Positions 7,151-16,055 are shown, counted from the first letter of the stretch. The stretch: 64,000 nt of DNA from Agathobacter ruminis (GCF_002735305.1 NZ_PDYG01000004.1:1-64000), one strand, 5' to 3'. Notes: generated by a model from the sequence alone, not told the origin. Program-made: numbers and translations.

Positions 7151-8776
7151 TTACAGTATCTGATCTCTGTTTCTGATGTGTGTCCGGTTTCTCTCGCTTC
7201 TCTCGTTCTGAAGCGTTTGCTCAAGATACCGCTTGTTGTAGCTAAGCACTTCCATCTTGGCAAGATTGATGATTGCATCAGATAAAGGTCGCTCGGTTTG
7301 CTGATACTTTTCTTTCAAACCATCAAGCTCCTTTTTCCATGCTTTAGGGGTAATCTTTTTGTCCGGCTCCTTGATCATATCTTTGAGTGCGCTCTTATAC
7401 ATCTTGAAACTGTTAAGCTGTGCCTGATGCTGTTTCTTATATTCTTCGGCTTGGCTTTTCTTAAAGAACCCAAGAGGCTTACCGTTCTTATCCTCAGCAC
7501 CTTTCAACTTCCAATACTCTATGTTGTACTTATGATACGGCTCATAGTATTCATCATTGAAATCAAGAAGTTTTTGAAGATAAGACATACGCTCGGTCAT
7601 ATCGCTCCTGCTCTTTTCCATCGTTTCATAATTTGCTTTCAGTTCTTTCCTGTCAGCCTGCATTTCATCAAAGGTAGTCCAACCTTTGCTCTGCACATAG
7701 GCTTCCATTTTTGCCTTGTCCTGCAAAGCGGCACGATCAGAAACGGCACCGATAAACTTACCCTTCATGACGGGAAGTGTCAGACGGTTATTGTTGCGCT
7801 CCGCCATCTTTCGGATCATATCAACGATCTCACTCTTGAATGTCTTAATAGCAGTGACCGGAATAGCCACAACTTCCGCAAGTTCTTCCTTGGCTTTTTC
7901 ATATGCCGCACGGGCAGCATTTATGATTGCATTTCTCGCTATGATGTCCCGATTGATATCGCCTCGGATTGTCTTAATTCCGGCACGCTCCATAGCACTT
8001 GCTTTTTCTCCAAGATGAATCTGCGGAATGATATCAAGTCCCTGCTCCTTAAAGGAACGATACTCCCAAAAGTTCTCCGTCATTCCAAGCTCTGCATTGG
8101 CAGAATTGATAGCGTCCGTCAGTTCCTTTCTCCACAACTTTCCATACTTCTTATCGTCCCAATCGTTGGTCTTGATTGTGGTACATTGCCATTGCTTTCG
8201 GTTACGCTTATCAACCTTCTGTTGTCCGGTCTTTTCATCAATAACAGGAATGCGCTCTCCGTTCTCATCGGTGAGATATACTTTCTTCTGCTTCGGCATC
8301 CAATGTCCCTGCTCGTCAATGCTCCGCATGGTGAGCATGATATGAGCGTGAAGATTTCGCTGACCTTTATCATTTTCAGAATCATGGATGGCAAACTGCA
8401 CGCACATACCTTTTGAAACAAACAGCCTCTTACATAGCTCCCGTAAAAACATAATCGCAAACTTATATGTCCAATTATTCGGAAGTTCAATTCGCCAAGT
8501 TCTTGCAAGCTGCGCATCATCTTTCTTCTCGAACATCTCGACAGAGTTCCATAATTTTTTCGGATCCTTATATTCCTCGGGTGCGTTCTCGGGAAGTAGC
8601 ACTTCATTATGAACCAAGTCCTCGGCATACTTCGGATAATATGTTTTACCGTCATACTCGGAATACATGATTTCTCGGCTGATATAACCGGACTGCTCAA
8701 CGGCAGAGTGACCCCCGGTACACTTTGCCGTCCTGCCACATATTTTCATGCGGGTACTTATGTTTTTAACAGCCAT
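7151..8776 (-). CDS. mobL: MobA/MobL-family relaxase
   Basis: A 541-residue conjugative nickase of the MobQ/MobL type. The relaxase domain occupies about residues 1-290, with the metal-binding HAH inside NLHAHIML (near 142-149) and flanking strand LARTWRIELP. The C-terminal half (300-541) is helical and charged and probably binds partners. Relaxases cut the transferred strand at oriT and pilot it to the recipient. The ATG follows AAAGTGAGG. A hairpin-rich region just upstream (8881-9050) is the likely oriT, and a small acidic accessory protein precedes it. Confidence 0.9.
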   Translation of the reverse strand: MAVKNISTRMKICGRTAKCTGGHSAVEQSGYISREIMYSEYDGKTYYPKYAEDLVHNEVLLPENAPEEYKDPKKLWNSVEMFEKKDDAQLARTWRIELPNNWTYKFAIMFLRELCKRLFVSKGMCVQFAIHDSENDKGQRNLHAHIMLTMRSIDEQGHWMPKQKKVYLTDENGERIPVIDEKTGQQKVDKRNRKQWQCTTIKTNDWDDKKYGKLWRKELTDAINSANAELGMTENFWEYRSFKEQGLDIIPQIHLGEKASAMERAGIKTIRGDINRDIIARNAIINAARAAYEKAKEELAEVVAIPVTAIKTFKSEIVDMIRKMAERNNNRLTLPVMKGKFIGAVSDRAALQDKAKMEAYVQSKGWTTFDEMQADRKELKANYETMEKSRSDMTERMSYLQKLLDFNDEYYEPYHKYNIEYWKLKGAEDKNGKPLGFFKKSQAEEYKKQHQAQLNSFKMYKSALKDMIKEPDKKITPKAWKKELDGLKEKYQQTERPLSDAIINLAKMEVLSYNKRYLEQTLQNERSERNRTHIRNRDQIL

Positions 8777-8880
8777 GCCGACACCTCACTTTCCTACACC
8801 TTAACGGGTAGCGATAGTGAATGGGTCGCAGGGCAGACTTTGTGGATGGTGAAACTCTGCTCTTTAGAGCTTCATCAGAC

Positions 8881-9050
8881 GCAAAGTACACAATAGGGTA
8901 GGTGTGCCTCGCACACCGAAGGGGAAGTGTAGCTTCCCCTTTTGGCTGCCCGTGGCAGACAACAGCTGTCCGCAGGACGCCTCCGGCAGGACGCGCAGTA
9001 CCACCTCTGGTGGTATATCTGTGCGCACCGAGAAAATCTCGGTGAAAGAC
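8881..9050. other. Candidate oriT of element 1
   Basis: Five hairpins in about 150 bp upstream of the relaxase: GGTGTGC/GCACACC (8901-8917), AGGGGAAG/CTTCCCCT (8920-8940), CTGCC/GGCAG (8947-8959), TACCAC/GGTGGTA (8999-9015) and CACCGAG/CTCGGTG (9027-9044). The G+C content is visibly higher than in neighbouring genes. Clustered inverted repeats beside a relaxase gene are typical of oriT; the nick site cannot be assigned. Confidence 0.55.
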
Positions 9051-9051
9051 C

Positions 9052-9435
9052 TTAGGCTTCTCCGCCCTCGTCATCGTCACTTTCTTCGGAATCATTTTCT
9101 TCGGTTTCATCAGAATCAGAATCATCGTTTTCTGCCTCCTCTTCATCGTTACTTACCGTAGGATCCGGTCGCTCTTTCAAGACCGTATTGATCATATTCT
9201 TCACATCTTTAAGTGAAAAAGCACACGCTATGATCCGGTTCATTTCCTGTTCACTAAAGTCATAAGCTTCGGGGAAGTATTTCCCTACACACCCGCCCAT
9301 CATGTACTTGTGTCGATCCTGTGTCTTTCTGAGTTGTTCCTTTTCCTCACGCACCACTTTGGCAAGCTCCGCATTGGCTCGCTTCACCTTCTCCATTGCC
9401 TTCAGCTTTTTGGCTGAAATCTGTTGCTGTTCCAT
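9052..9435 (-). CDS. Small mobilization-associated protein with acidic tail
   Basis: A 127-residue protein. Residues 5-45 form a charged helix (KKLKAMEKVKRANAELAKVV), 45-85 hold a conserved-looking GGCVGKYFPEAYDF stretch, and 95-127 are almost entirely Asp, Glu and Ser. Small proteins with this plan sit directly upstream of MobL relaxases in Clostridia; the family may be DUF3847-like, but I am not certain. The acidic tail could mimic DNA or bind the relaxase. Start behind AAAGGAG. Confidence 0.6.
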   Translation of the reverse strand: MEQQQISAKKLKAMEKVKRANAELAKVVREEKEQLRKTQDRHKYMMGGCVGKYFPEAYDFSEQEMNRIIACAFSLKDVKNMINTVLKERPDPTVSNDEEEAENDDSDSDETEENDSEESDDDEGGEA

Positions 9436-9489
9436 TTTGAAAATCTCCTTTCTTTTTTTGCCGTTTCCGGCGATTTATGGATAAAAAAA

Positions 9490-9529
9490 GACGGGGACGA
9501 ATAATCTTTTAAGATCGTTCGCCACCGTC
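9490..9529 (-). terminator. Terminator of the HTH-membrane gene
   Basis: GACGG...AATCTT and AAGATCGTTC...CCGTC form a 19-bp stem with 15 matches; on the minus strand it is followed by seven T. It ends the transcript from 9633-10532. Confidence 0.75.
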
Positions 9530-9632
9530 TGTGGTAACAATATTCAATTATGCTATGTCATTTTATATTCCGGTTTTATGTTCTATGGTATTTATAACTA
9601 CCACACAATTAAGATTTTAACATGCTCATTAT

Positions 9633-10532
9633 TTATTCTGATATATCTTTTTTTCTGCATAAGATCCTGCTTGCTAAAATCGCTATCACGAGTTCTAACA
9701 TTACCACAATGGTTTTTTCTACTATATTTCTATAAAAGCCGTCTATATCTGATAGCCGATGGAGTAGATCCCCAAACAAAGCACATAAATACATTGTTCC
9801 TATGCTGATAATGTAACCTGTATGAACAAGACCGGCTCCTTTGCTCCACCTGAATAGTTCAAAGACCATTAACAAAACATTTATTATGAATATGATCGTC
9901 AGTTGTGTCATAATGAATGGCCCAACAGAAGCCATTTTCATGCCAAAGGGAATTATCCCATTCGTAACAAGGATTGAAACAGCTATAGTCATGACTACCG
10001 ACCATACAAATGATATTAATGCTGCAAGACTACGGTAACTGGCACCACTCCATTTATTTAACTTTTCTTTCCCATGATAAGCACCTTCGCATACAATAAG
10101 CCCAAGCGATAATGCAAGTAAAGCGTAATATACGATTCGTGAAGCATCTGAATATAACAAATCAGAACTTCCCATTCCTGCTATACCGGATATGACTGCA
10201 AACACAAGAATTGCTATAAACACAAGATTTCCAAATATTCTTCTCCTCTTTTCACACATCTGTGTTTTGGCAAATCGTACTATTTCAGTAATCGCAATTT
10301 CATCATATGACTTGTCATCACTTTGTATTTCTCCTGTAACCAAATCCTGTATTTTAAGATCAAGAATATTGGCAAGTTCTTCCAAAACACCTATATCGGG
10401 AAAACTGTCTCCGTTCTCCCAACGGGATATTGCCTTGTTTGTTACTCCAAGCATATCCCCCAAATCACTTTGAGTATAATTTTTGTTCTTTCTGGCTTCC
10501 TTAATAAGCTGACCTGTTTTTTTCTTATCCAT
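9633..10532 (-). CDS. XRE regulator fused to a multi-pass membrane domain
   Basis: A 299-residue protein. Residues 1-65 form an XRE helix-turn-helix (YTQSDLGDMLGVTNKAISRW), followed by a linker and about six hydrophobic segments from residue 98 to the end. Such HTH-membrane fusions are common in Firmicutes and may be membrane-tethered regulators. The ATG at 10532 follows GAGGAGG; the same leader GGAGGTGCCTATG precedes the XRE gene at 13329. It is flanked by terminators (9490-9529, 10698-10721), so it is a single-gene unit within element 1. Ligand and targets are unknown. Confidence 0.75.
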   Translation of the reverse strand: MDKKKTGQLIKEARKNKNYTQSDLGDMLGVTNKAISRWENGDSFPDIGVLEELANILDLKIQDLVTGEIQSDDKSYDEIAITEIVRFAKTQMCEKRRRIFGNLVFIAILVFAVISGIAGMGSSDLLYSDASRIVYYALLALSLGLIVCEGAYHGKEKLNKWSGASYRSLAALISFVWSVVMTIAVSILVTNGIIPFGMKMASVGPFIMTQLTIIFIINVLLMVFELFRWSKGAGLVHTGYIISIGTMYLCALFGDLLHRLSDIDGFYRNIVEKTIVVMLELVIAILASRILCRKKDISE

Positions 10533-10697
10533 AGGCACCTCCTCAATGTTTATGCCTTCATGTTAGCATCGGATTACTAAAGAAGCTATCCATCGTATCG
10601 AGAATATCAGGATTTATGCAAATCTCGACTATTGAGAATTCTTTATCTTTTCGTTTTTCCACCGGCTATTATCTTCCGAAATAACTTACAACAAGAA

Positions 10698-10721
10698 GAA
10701 AGAACCCGCATAGGTTCTTTC
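10698..10721. terminator. Intrinsic terminator upstream of the HTH-membrane gene
   Basis: GAAAGAACC (10698-10706) pairs with GGTTCTTTC (10713-10721) across a 6-base loop. It ends the transcript of the 10762-11403 gene on the minus strand. Confidence 0.65.
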
Positions 10722-10761
10722 CGCTTTCTTATATGGTATTCGAATCGCTATTGGCTTTATC

Positions 10762-11403
10762 CTATAAGGAATAATCAATCGAATTACCAATTCCATTTTG
10801 TAAAGAATTACTTCCCGTTAATTCGCCTGAACCCTGTGCTATTTGTTTCATGGAAATCTTCCCACGCGCGTTCTCGCCATACTCGTCATTAAGTCTTTTC
10901 AATTCATCATTGTAGATTGAGTAAAACTGACGGGTACGATCCTGTTCCTCTTCTGTAGGGAAGACAGACCATCTTCCTGTAATAGGATGATATGCAAAGC
11001 TCTTATCACCTTTGCTATTCCAAAACATACACGCTGCGTTCATCTTACCGCCGGTTTTATTCATGCTATCTTCATAAATAGCTTTTCTATCAGGTGCTAC
11101 AACAGATTGATATTTTCTCATCAGTCCTTGTATAGCTTTGTGATCCTTTTTATCAGATGAAAACTCTTTTCTTGCAAGCTCTCTTATCGCAGAATCAAAC
11201 TCTTTTTCAGACATGGCAGGAAAACTCTGCTTCGTTGCTATATTACTCCAATTCGGTTTTGTAAACGGACGATTCGTCGGTGTATAGCGTAATGAATAAT
11301 TACCATAATCCGTTCCATACGGATCTGGCGAACTACTCGTCCCTCCGAGCATTTGATTTATCATTTTCTGAGTACTTGCATAGTTATCTCGTGTAATCTG
11401 CAT
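10762..11403 (-). CDS. Unknown 213-residue protein
   Basis: Not recognised. The start has a strong AAGGAGG. The N-terminal 60 residues are rich in Ser, Asn, Pro and Tyr (SSSPDPYGTDYGNYSL) and probably extended. Residues 65-150 are mixed helical (EKEFDSAIRELARKEF; LMRKYQSVVAPDR) and the region KTGGKMNAACMFWNSKGDKS looks compact. There is no signal peptide or membrane segment. It stands alone between a terminator and the Nudix gene, which suggests cargo rather than a core mobility function. Confidence 0.5.
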   Translation of the reverse strand: MQITRDNYASTQKMINQMLGGTSSSPDPYGTDYGNYSLRYTPTNRPFTKPNWSNIATKQSFPAMSEKEFDSAIRELARKEFSSDKKDHKAIQGLMRKYQSVVAPDRKAIYEDSMNKTGGKMNAACMFWNSKGDKSFAYHPITGRWSVFPTEEEQDRTRQFYSIYNDELKRLNDEYGENARGKISMKQIAQGSGELTGSNSLQNGIGNSIDYSL

Positions 11404-11505
11404 AATCCGTCCTCCTTGACAAGGTCAACCAAAGCAAATAGACTTCACCTTATCTTTTATATCGTCAATAAAGTCATCAACCTTAATGGAACGTTATCCT
11501 GGAAG

Positions 11506-11997
11506 TTAATCTTCCCTAGGTCTCTCATCCGTCACAAAATGCTTTACTCCTTCTATCGGATGCAACAGTTCTGTTCTGAAGAATTCAGGGTAATACTTTA
11601 TCGGATCATTTACATCTATCCAGCGTAGTAATTCCTCATGATCATCTTCTGTCATGCTCATACATGCCGGTTCAAAATCCTTCGGTACTTTCATATAAAA
11701 GAAATATGAAACCTCATATATAAGCTTTCCCATATTTGATGCAGCATCTCCATAAAAATAATTTTCATGGATAAAACCCAACCGGTCAACCTCCATCTTT
11801 ACGCCGGTTTCTTCAAAGACTTCTCGTACTACCGCTTCTTCGGAAGTTTCTCCAAACTTAATACGTCCACCGACGGAATAAAGATAATCTGCCCGATCAT
11901 TTCCAACCATCAGTATTTTTCCGTTCATCATAATGATCGCTCCAACGCGGAGATTGATAATTCCGTCTTCGCAGGGAACAGTCATGTCCTTGTTCAT
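11506..11997 (-). CDS. Nudix hydrolase
   Basis: A 163-residue Nudix protein with an intact Nudix box: G followed by FGE and REVFEETGV (GRIKFGETSEEAVVREVF, then EETGV), which binds Mg2+ and hydrolyses a nucleoside diphosphate linked to X. The substrate is unknown. The start codon lies two bases after the nucleotidyltransferase stop and its ribosome site (AAGGGG) is inside that gene, so the two are co-translated. The pairing suggests one protein makes or transfers a nucleotide and the other hydrolyses a related product (inference). Confidence 0.9.
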   Translation of the reverse strand: MNKDMTVPCEDGIINLRVGAIIMMNGKILMVGNDRADYLYSVGGRIKFGETSEEAVVREVFEETGVKMEVDRLGFIHENYFYGDAASNMGKLIYEVSYFFYMKVPKDFEPACMSMTEDDHEELLRWIDVNDPIKYYPEFFRTELLHPIEGVKHFVTDERPRED

Positions 11998-11999
11998 CT

Positions 12000-12653
12000 T
12001 TACAACACGCCCCTTCTTACTTTTTCATACACCTCATTTACTGCCTCAATATAGCAATCAAATGAAGGATGCTCATCCATCTGTTGCCAGCTCAGATATC
12101 GGTTCTTCTTTGTTAAATAGGTCTCGCGAACATCCATCCAATAATCCGGCTTTAATGCATCTTCTTTCTCCCAGAGATCGCGTGAGTTAGGAACAAGATT
12201 CCAATACCACTGATCTAAGGCTACGAAACCGGTCTTTCGATGAATGAGCCTATGCAGTCCATAGCGATCCTGCTTTACTATACACACATCAATCGAAAAA
12301 GGTGTCTTGTTTCCTTTCTTAAACGCCATCTGCTTCGTTGTAAGTGCGGATGTGGAATCGTCACAGTCATCCCATCCATTTGCAGAAAGCACTTCGTTGA
12401 ATGCTTCTCTGATGTCTTCTTTTAGTTCTCTTTCGTTGGGATATTCATTTGAATTTTCAATAAGAAGATTAAAATCAAAGTCAATTGGCTGGTTACCATT
12501 CTGTGTAATCATATTACGTTTTTTACTGCCAACGACATTCATCCTTGCTTCAATCCCATAGTTCCTAAGTTCTTGAACAAGCTGGTTCACAAGGTCTGCG
12601 CAGTCATGATAGGCACGTGTTAGGAAATCTTTGTCTTCAACCCAATGGTACAT
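12000..12653 (-). CDS. Nucleotidyltransferase-fold protein
   Basis: A 217-residue protein starting MYHWVEDKDF behind GAAAGGAG; the longer reading to 12764 lacks a ribosome site. It has the signature of the polymerase-beta-like nucleotidyltransferase fold: VGS (41-43), DFD (58-60) and a third carboxylate D122 in FSIDVCIV. This active-site set occurs in CD-NTases, CCA enzymes and MNT/aminoglycoside transferases; the sequence does not let me choose. It forms a two-gene unit with the Nudix hydrolase. No CBASS-type effector with a toxin domain is adjacent. Confidence 0.75.
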   Translation of the reverse strand: MYHWVEDKDFLTRAYHDCADLVNQLVQELRNYGIEARMNVVGSKKRNMITQNGNQPIDFDFNLLIENSNEYPNERELKEDIREAFNEVLSANGWDDCDDSTSALTTKQMAFKKGNKTPFSIDVCIVKQDRYGLHRLIHRKTGFVALDQWYWNLVPNSRDLWEKEDALKPDYWMDVRETYLTKKNRYLSWQQMDEHPSFDCYIEAVNEVYEKVRRGVL

Positions 12654-12767
12654 AGTTTCTCCTTTCGATTCCCCTACCCGTCCAGATAGCATTGTCCTGC
12701 TAAATCGTTTAAATATATCACAACATCTGTTATGCTGCAATACAAAATGTGAAATGAGTCCCACAAA

Positions 12768-13052
12768 TTACAACATACTTATCTTTTCAAGCATGGAACT
12801 GCAAAAATCCTGAACAACAACTACTGCCATCAAGATAGCCATGATACCAGCAAATATCAATGAATAAAGGAACAGATCCCCCCACCTATGGATAACGATG
12901 CTATAGATAATAGCTGCTCCAACTATTAATGTTAGCAGCCCTACTGCCCATTCTGTCAGCTTCACCGAAGCCTCCAAAGCCCATCTTATAAAAAACAGAA
13001 CAAAAGCAACCGGTAACAACAAGACCTTCAAGAGTTTTCGTAATATGAACAT
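12768..13052 (-). CDS. Small membrane protein
   Basis: A 94-residue protein with three hydrophobic segments (about 8-24, 38-55 and 65-84) and few charged residues. Start at ATG 13052 behind AGGGAGG; the longer TTG version at 13061 would overlap the XRE gene. It is one base downstream of that gene and therefore co-transcribed from the promoter at 13344-13400. Function unknown; small XRE-membrane pairs are frequent on mobile elements. Confidence 0.6.
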   Translation of the reverse strand: MFILRKLLKVLLLPVAFVLFFIRWALEASVKLTEWAVGLLTLIVGAAIIYSIVIHRWGDLFLYSLIFAGIMAILMAVVVVQDFCSSMLEKISML

Positions 13053-13053
13053 A

Positions 13054-13329
13054 TTAACCAATCCTCCCTTCGCGCAGCTCGTTCATCACCTTGTAAGCGA
13101 TCAAACGTAAAACATATTCCGGCATGGCTCTACGGCCAAGTTCCCACTCCTGCATGGTCCGATAAGGTACGCCCAACCACACAGAAAAATCAGTCCTGCT
13201 CATACCAGACTTTTCCCTGATCATTCTGAAACAATAAGCCAGGCGACGACGCTCAGCATCCTTGTCATTTTTGTCATACTTTTCTACTTCAATCTCGATT
13301 CCTTCGAGGTTATATATTTCCTTCCTCAT
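13054..13329 (-). CDS. XRE-type regulator
   Basis: A 91-residue DNA-binding protein. Residues 30-80 form a helix-turn-helix (RMIREKSGMSRTDFSVWLGV, then PYRTMQEWE). The ATG at 13329 follows GGAGGAGG. The promoter directly upstream has consensus boxes with a palindrome in the spacer plus a third half-site, strongly suggesting autorepression. It is co-transcribed with the small membrane protein. Confidence 0.8.
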   Translation of the reverse strand: MRKEIYNLEGIEIEVEKYDKNDKDAERRRLAYCFRMIREKSGMSRTDFSVWLGVPYRTMQEWELGRRAMPEYVLRLIAYKVMNELREGRIG

Positions 13330-13343
13330 AGGCACCTCCTCCA

Positions 13344-13400
13344 TGTAGTCAATGCGTGTGCTTCTGTTTATATTATATGTAGTCACTGACTACATGTCAA
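13344..13400 (-). promoter_or_regulatory. Consensus promoter with operator palindrome
   Basis: On the minus strand TTGACA (13395-13400), 17 bp, TATAAT (13372-13377). The spacer holds a perfect palindrome ATGTAGTCA-C-TGACTACAT (13377-13395) and a further ATGTAGTCA at 13344-13352 between the -10 and the ribosome site. This is a textbook repressor-controlled promoter, presumably for the XRE protein at 13054. Confidence 0.85.
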
Positions 13401-13501
13401 GAAATATCCGAGATATCCGACAAAACAGAAAAAGGAGCCGCTCTCGACTCCTTACTTCTGCTTTTCCGCTTGTTTTTTCAAATCCAAGCAGAAAACCATG
13501 A

Positions 13502-14431
13502 TCAACTCCCTGCTTCATCATTATTTTTCTTCCATTCCTCCAATAATGAGAACAGCACCTTCTCCATTTGGGACTTGGTATAGAATGGTGGGAAGTATTC
13601 CTGCAATTTCTTCTTGGTGATCGTGAGTTGCTGAAATCTGTTGCTTTCATCCTTGGGAGCATTCTCATTCAGGATCCGTATGAGTTCCATCTTAGTGATG
13701 GTATCATTTTCTTTCAGATAATCTCTCAATGCGAAGATCTGAAATGTCTTGCAGATTTCATTCTCACACATGTACTCGTAAAGCATCTGCTGAACTTCAT
13801 TATCCAGAAAAGATACTTCCACAGCAGTAGCAAGTGCCAAGGCTTTCTTATCAACCAATTCTAAAATTGGAGAAATGAGTTCTACCAGGCGGAGATACCG
13901 ATGCAACTGTCCACGGCTTTCACCAACCTTTTCCGCAAGTTCATCATCAGCCCGGCCTTCCGGCAACTTCGTCCCAATTCGGGACGAAGTTAAATCATTT
14001 CGCTGACCTTGCCTGCGCATTGCATCATATCGCATCTTATAAGCAAACGCTTTTTCACTCGGCAAGATCTCTTCTCTCTGCAGATTTGAATCAACCATCA
14101 CCAGGACGGCTTCATCATCATCGTACTTCTTTACGATCGCAGGGATTCTTTCCAATCCGATTTCCTTAACTGCAAATAACCGTCGGTGACCGGAGATCAT
14201 TTCATAATTTCCGTCTTCAAGCGGTCTGACAGTAACCGGAACCAACACTCCGTTTAACATGATGCTTTCCACACGCTCATGCATCTTTTCATCATCCAGG
14301 ACCTTAAACGGATGATCCTTGAACGGCCGGATCTTAGCAACCTCGATCTCATCACAACCAGCTACTGATGGAACACAGAGCAGTTCATCAATGGATGTCA
14401 TTTTTATCTTCTGTCCAACTCTCTTAGCCAC
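13502..14431 (-). CDS. parB: ParB-family partition protein
   Basis: A 309-residue ParB/Spo0J-like protein that would bind parS and act with ParA to segregate an episomal or replicating form. The N-terminal CTPase/nuclease-like domain spans about 28-120 with SGHRRLFA (near 80-87), followed by a helix-turn-helix region ([18 protein letters not shown], about 165-182) and a helical C-terminal part. The start overlaps the parA stop by 8 bases. A 9-5-9 inverted repeat lies within the coding region at 13967-13989. Confidence 0.88.
   Translation of the reverse strand: MAKRVGQKIKMTSIDELLCVPSVAGCDEIEVAKIRPFKDHPFKVLDDEKMHERVESIMLNGVLVPVTVRPLEDGNYEMISGHRRLFAVKEIGLERIPAIVKKYDDDEAVLVMVDSNLQREEILPSEKAFAYKMRYDAMRRQGQRNDLTSSRIGTKLPEGRADDELAEKVGESRGQLHRYLRLVELISPILELVDKKALALATAVEVSFLDNEVQQMLYEYMCENEICKTFQIFALRDYLKENDTITKMELIRILNENAPKDESNRFQQLTITKKKLQEYFPPFYTKSQMEKVLFSLLEEWKKNNDEAGS
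13967..13989. repeat. Inverted repeat inside parB, possible parS
   Basis: CTTCGTCCC (13967-13975) and GGGACGAAG (13981-13989) flank AATTC. A perfect 9-bp palindromic arm within parB could serve as the ParB site; some partition loci carry centromere sites in or near the operon. Speculative. Confidence 0.35.
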
Positions 14432-15212
14432 GATCCAACACCTCCTCCGTTAATGTCCGGTACGCATTAGCAGCCTTTCCTTTCGGATCATACTGATAGA
14501 TACTGGATCCTTCTGCACTGATCTCTGCCGCACGAACCGAAAGAGGTATGCAGGTCTGAAACACGCCGATCTGATTCGAGTATGTATCTATGACAAGCTG
14601 AGAAATATCCCTGGCATAATTTGTCCTGGCATCCACCATCGTAAGCAGTATTCCTTCGATCCGGAGATTCTTATTAAGTCTCCTCTGTACACGCCCAATG
14701 GTTTTGATGAGCTGTTCCAAACCTTTCACCGGAAGGTACGCCGCCTGGACCGGGATCAGAACACTGTCCGCACACGCCAGGGCATTGATCGTAAGCATTC
14801 CGAGCGAGGGCATACAATCGATAATAATGTACTTGTAGTCATATTCTGCTTTGAGATATTCAACAATACTCCGGAGCATGACTTCCCTGCTCATGACATT
14901 TACCAGATTGATCTCAAGAGCTGACAATTCGATATTTGCCGGAATAAGATCTACGCCTTCATCATGCTGGATGATGGTCTCCGTGAGAGAAAGTTTTTTC
15001 TCTTCCATCACTTCTGTCAACAGAGTGGACAGTGTATATTCCAGACTGTCAGGCTCCCTGTATCCCAAACTGATCGTCATGGAGCCCTGAGGATCCCCGT
15101 CAATCAACAAAACCTTGTTGCCCTCTGCAGCCAGTCCGATTCCGAGATTTACAGCTGTGGTGGTCTTTCCGACCCCGCCTTTCTGATTTGCAACTGCGAT
15201 AACTTTACACAT
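14424..15212 (-). CDS. parA: ParA-family partition ATPase
   Basis: A 262-residue Walker-type ATPase with the deviant P-loop KGGVGKTT (11-18), switch motif near DGDPQGS and [10 protein letters not shown]. This is the soluble Soj-like form without an N-terminal helix-turn-helix. With ParB it moves or positions DNA. The presence of parAB beside RepA_N implies that excised element 1 replicates and is partitioned (inference). The gene follows the two DUF6462 genes by 14 bp. Confidence 0.95.
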   Translation of the reverse strand: MCKVIAVANQKGGVGKTTTAVNLGIGLAAEGNKVLLIDGDPQGSMTISLGYREPDSLEYTLSTLLTEVMEEKKLSLTETIIQHDEGVDLIPANIELSALEINLVNVMSREVMLRSIVEYLKAEYDYKYIIIDCMPSLGMLTINALACADSVLIPVQAAYLPVKGLEQLIKTIGRVQRRLNKNLRIEGILLTMVDARTNYARDISQLVIDTYSNQIGVFQTCIPLSVRAAEISAEGSSIYQYDPKGKAANAYRTLTEEVLDRG

Positions 15213-15226
15213 GATCTTGTCCCTCC

Positions 15227-15481
15227 TTAGTTACTCTCCGGATCGCCGTACATTACTTCAATGTACTCATCCAGCTTTTCAGTATTCACTAGACAGATGC
15301 GCTTGATGCGGTAGACTGCCTTAGCTTCATTTGCAAGATCCATAAATGAATGGATCCCCATAGAATACAGGATCGCGCCCTCATCGTATCTAACCCATTT
15401 CTTCTTTCCGTTCTTAAACTGAGCCTTATAATTATCCAGTCTCTCCTGTTTACCGGGATCTTTTGATCTTCCTCTTTCCAT
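15227..15481 (-). CDS. DUF6462-like small protein
   Basis: An 84-residue protein with the plan [20 protein letters not shown]...[20 protein letters not shown], also seen at 3660 and 15483. It probably has a winged-helix or excisionase-like fold. The ATG lies two bases after the previous stop and GGAAGGAG precedes it. It begins a run into parA, so a role in controlling partition or maintenance is plausible. Confidence 0.65.
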   Translation of the reverse strand: MERGRSKDPGKQERLDNYKAQFKNGKKKWVRYDEGAILYSMGIHSFMDLANEAKAVYRIKRICLVNTEKLDEYIEVMYGDPESN

Positions 15482-15482
15482 A

Positions 15483-15767
15483 TCACATTTCTCCTTCCGC
15501 GCCTTCGCAATTGTTTTCCAGATACTTTTCGATCAACTCCAGATCGATGACCACGTTCTTCTTAATACGGATATTCGCCCCTGCTTCTTTTGCCAGTTTC
15601 ACGAATGAGTAATAGTTCATGGAATACATCCTCGCGCCCTGGGCATAAGAAACAAAAGTCCGCTTCTGCTCATCTATGAACCGGTCAAGATCCGGTCCTC
15701 TTCTTAATGTCCGAAGAAGTTCCTTTTTTCTTTCTTCCTCCCGCTCTTCCTTTGATCTTTTCGCCAT
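15483..15767 (-). CDS. DUF6462-like small protein, first gene of the par operon
   Basis: A 94-residue protein starting MAKRSKEERE, chosen because AAAGGAGG is 9 bases upstream; the longer reading to 15830 would run through a terminator. Its N-terminus is highly basic and acidic (helical), followed by RTFVSYAQGARMYSMNYYSF and NIRIKKNVVIDLELIEKYLE, the same plan as its neighbour and as the Xis-like protein at 3660. The three copies probably arose by duplication and divergence. Confidence 0.65.
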   Translation of the reverse strand: MAKRSKEEREEERKKELLRTLRRGPDLDRFIDEQKRTFVSYAQGARMYSMNYYSFVKLAKEAGANIRIKKNVVIDLELIEKYLENNCEGAEGEM

Positions 15768-15819
15768 GATCATGAGCCTCCTTTCGAATGAAAAATGTTT
15801 ACAAGTTGCCCCAAGCACG

Positions 15820-15860
15820 AAAAAAGGCACCTACTCTAGATTTCTCTAAAGTAAGTGCCT
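15820..15860 (-). terminator. Terminator/attenuator ahead of the par operon
   Basis: AGGCAC (15825-15830) and GTGCCT (15855-15860) close a long stem and, on the minus strand, are followed by TTTTTT. It sits about 55 bp upstream of the first DUF6462 gene and would block read-through from lysS into the element. 15861-16055 shows nothing else I can name. Confidence 0.75.
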
Positions 15861-16055
15861 GTGAAACCATCCAAAAGCTGTCCTCTGGATAATTTACCTG
15901 TTTAGTTTCAGCCAAATCCGTGCTCTACATCACGTTCCGTGACGATGCACGAAGCATTTTTCCACTCTTACATGAGGCTTCAAGAGACCTCACTTTTCGG
16001 CTCAGAAAACGCGACTTTTTGCGTCTACATGCCGTTGTCCATACTTGTCCGTAGT

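Noticed and set aside
7298-8416. Plus-strand ORF of 372 codons opposite the MobL relaxase
   Set aside because: Antisense shadow of a strongly supported relaxase; no ribosome site and a composition typical of reverse-complement reading.
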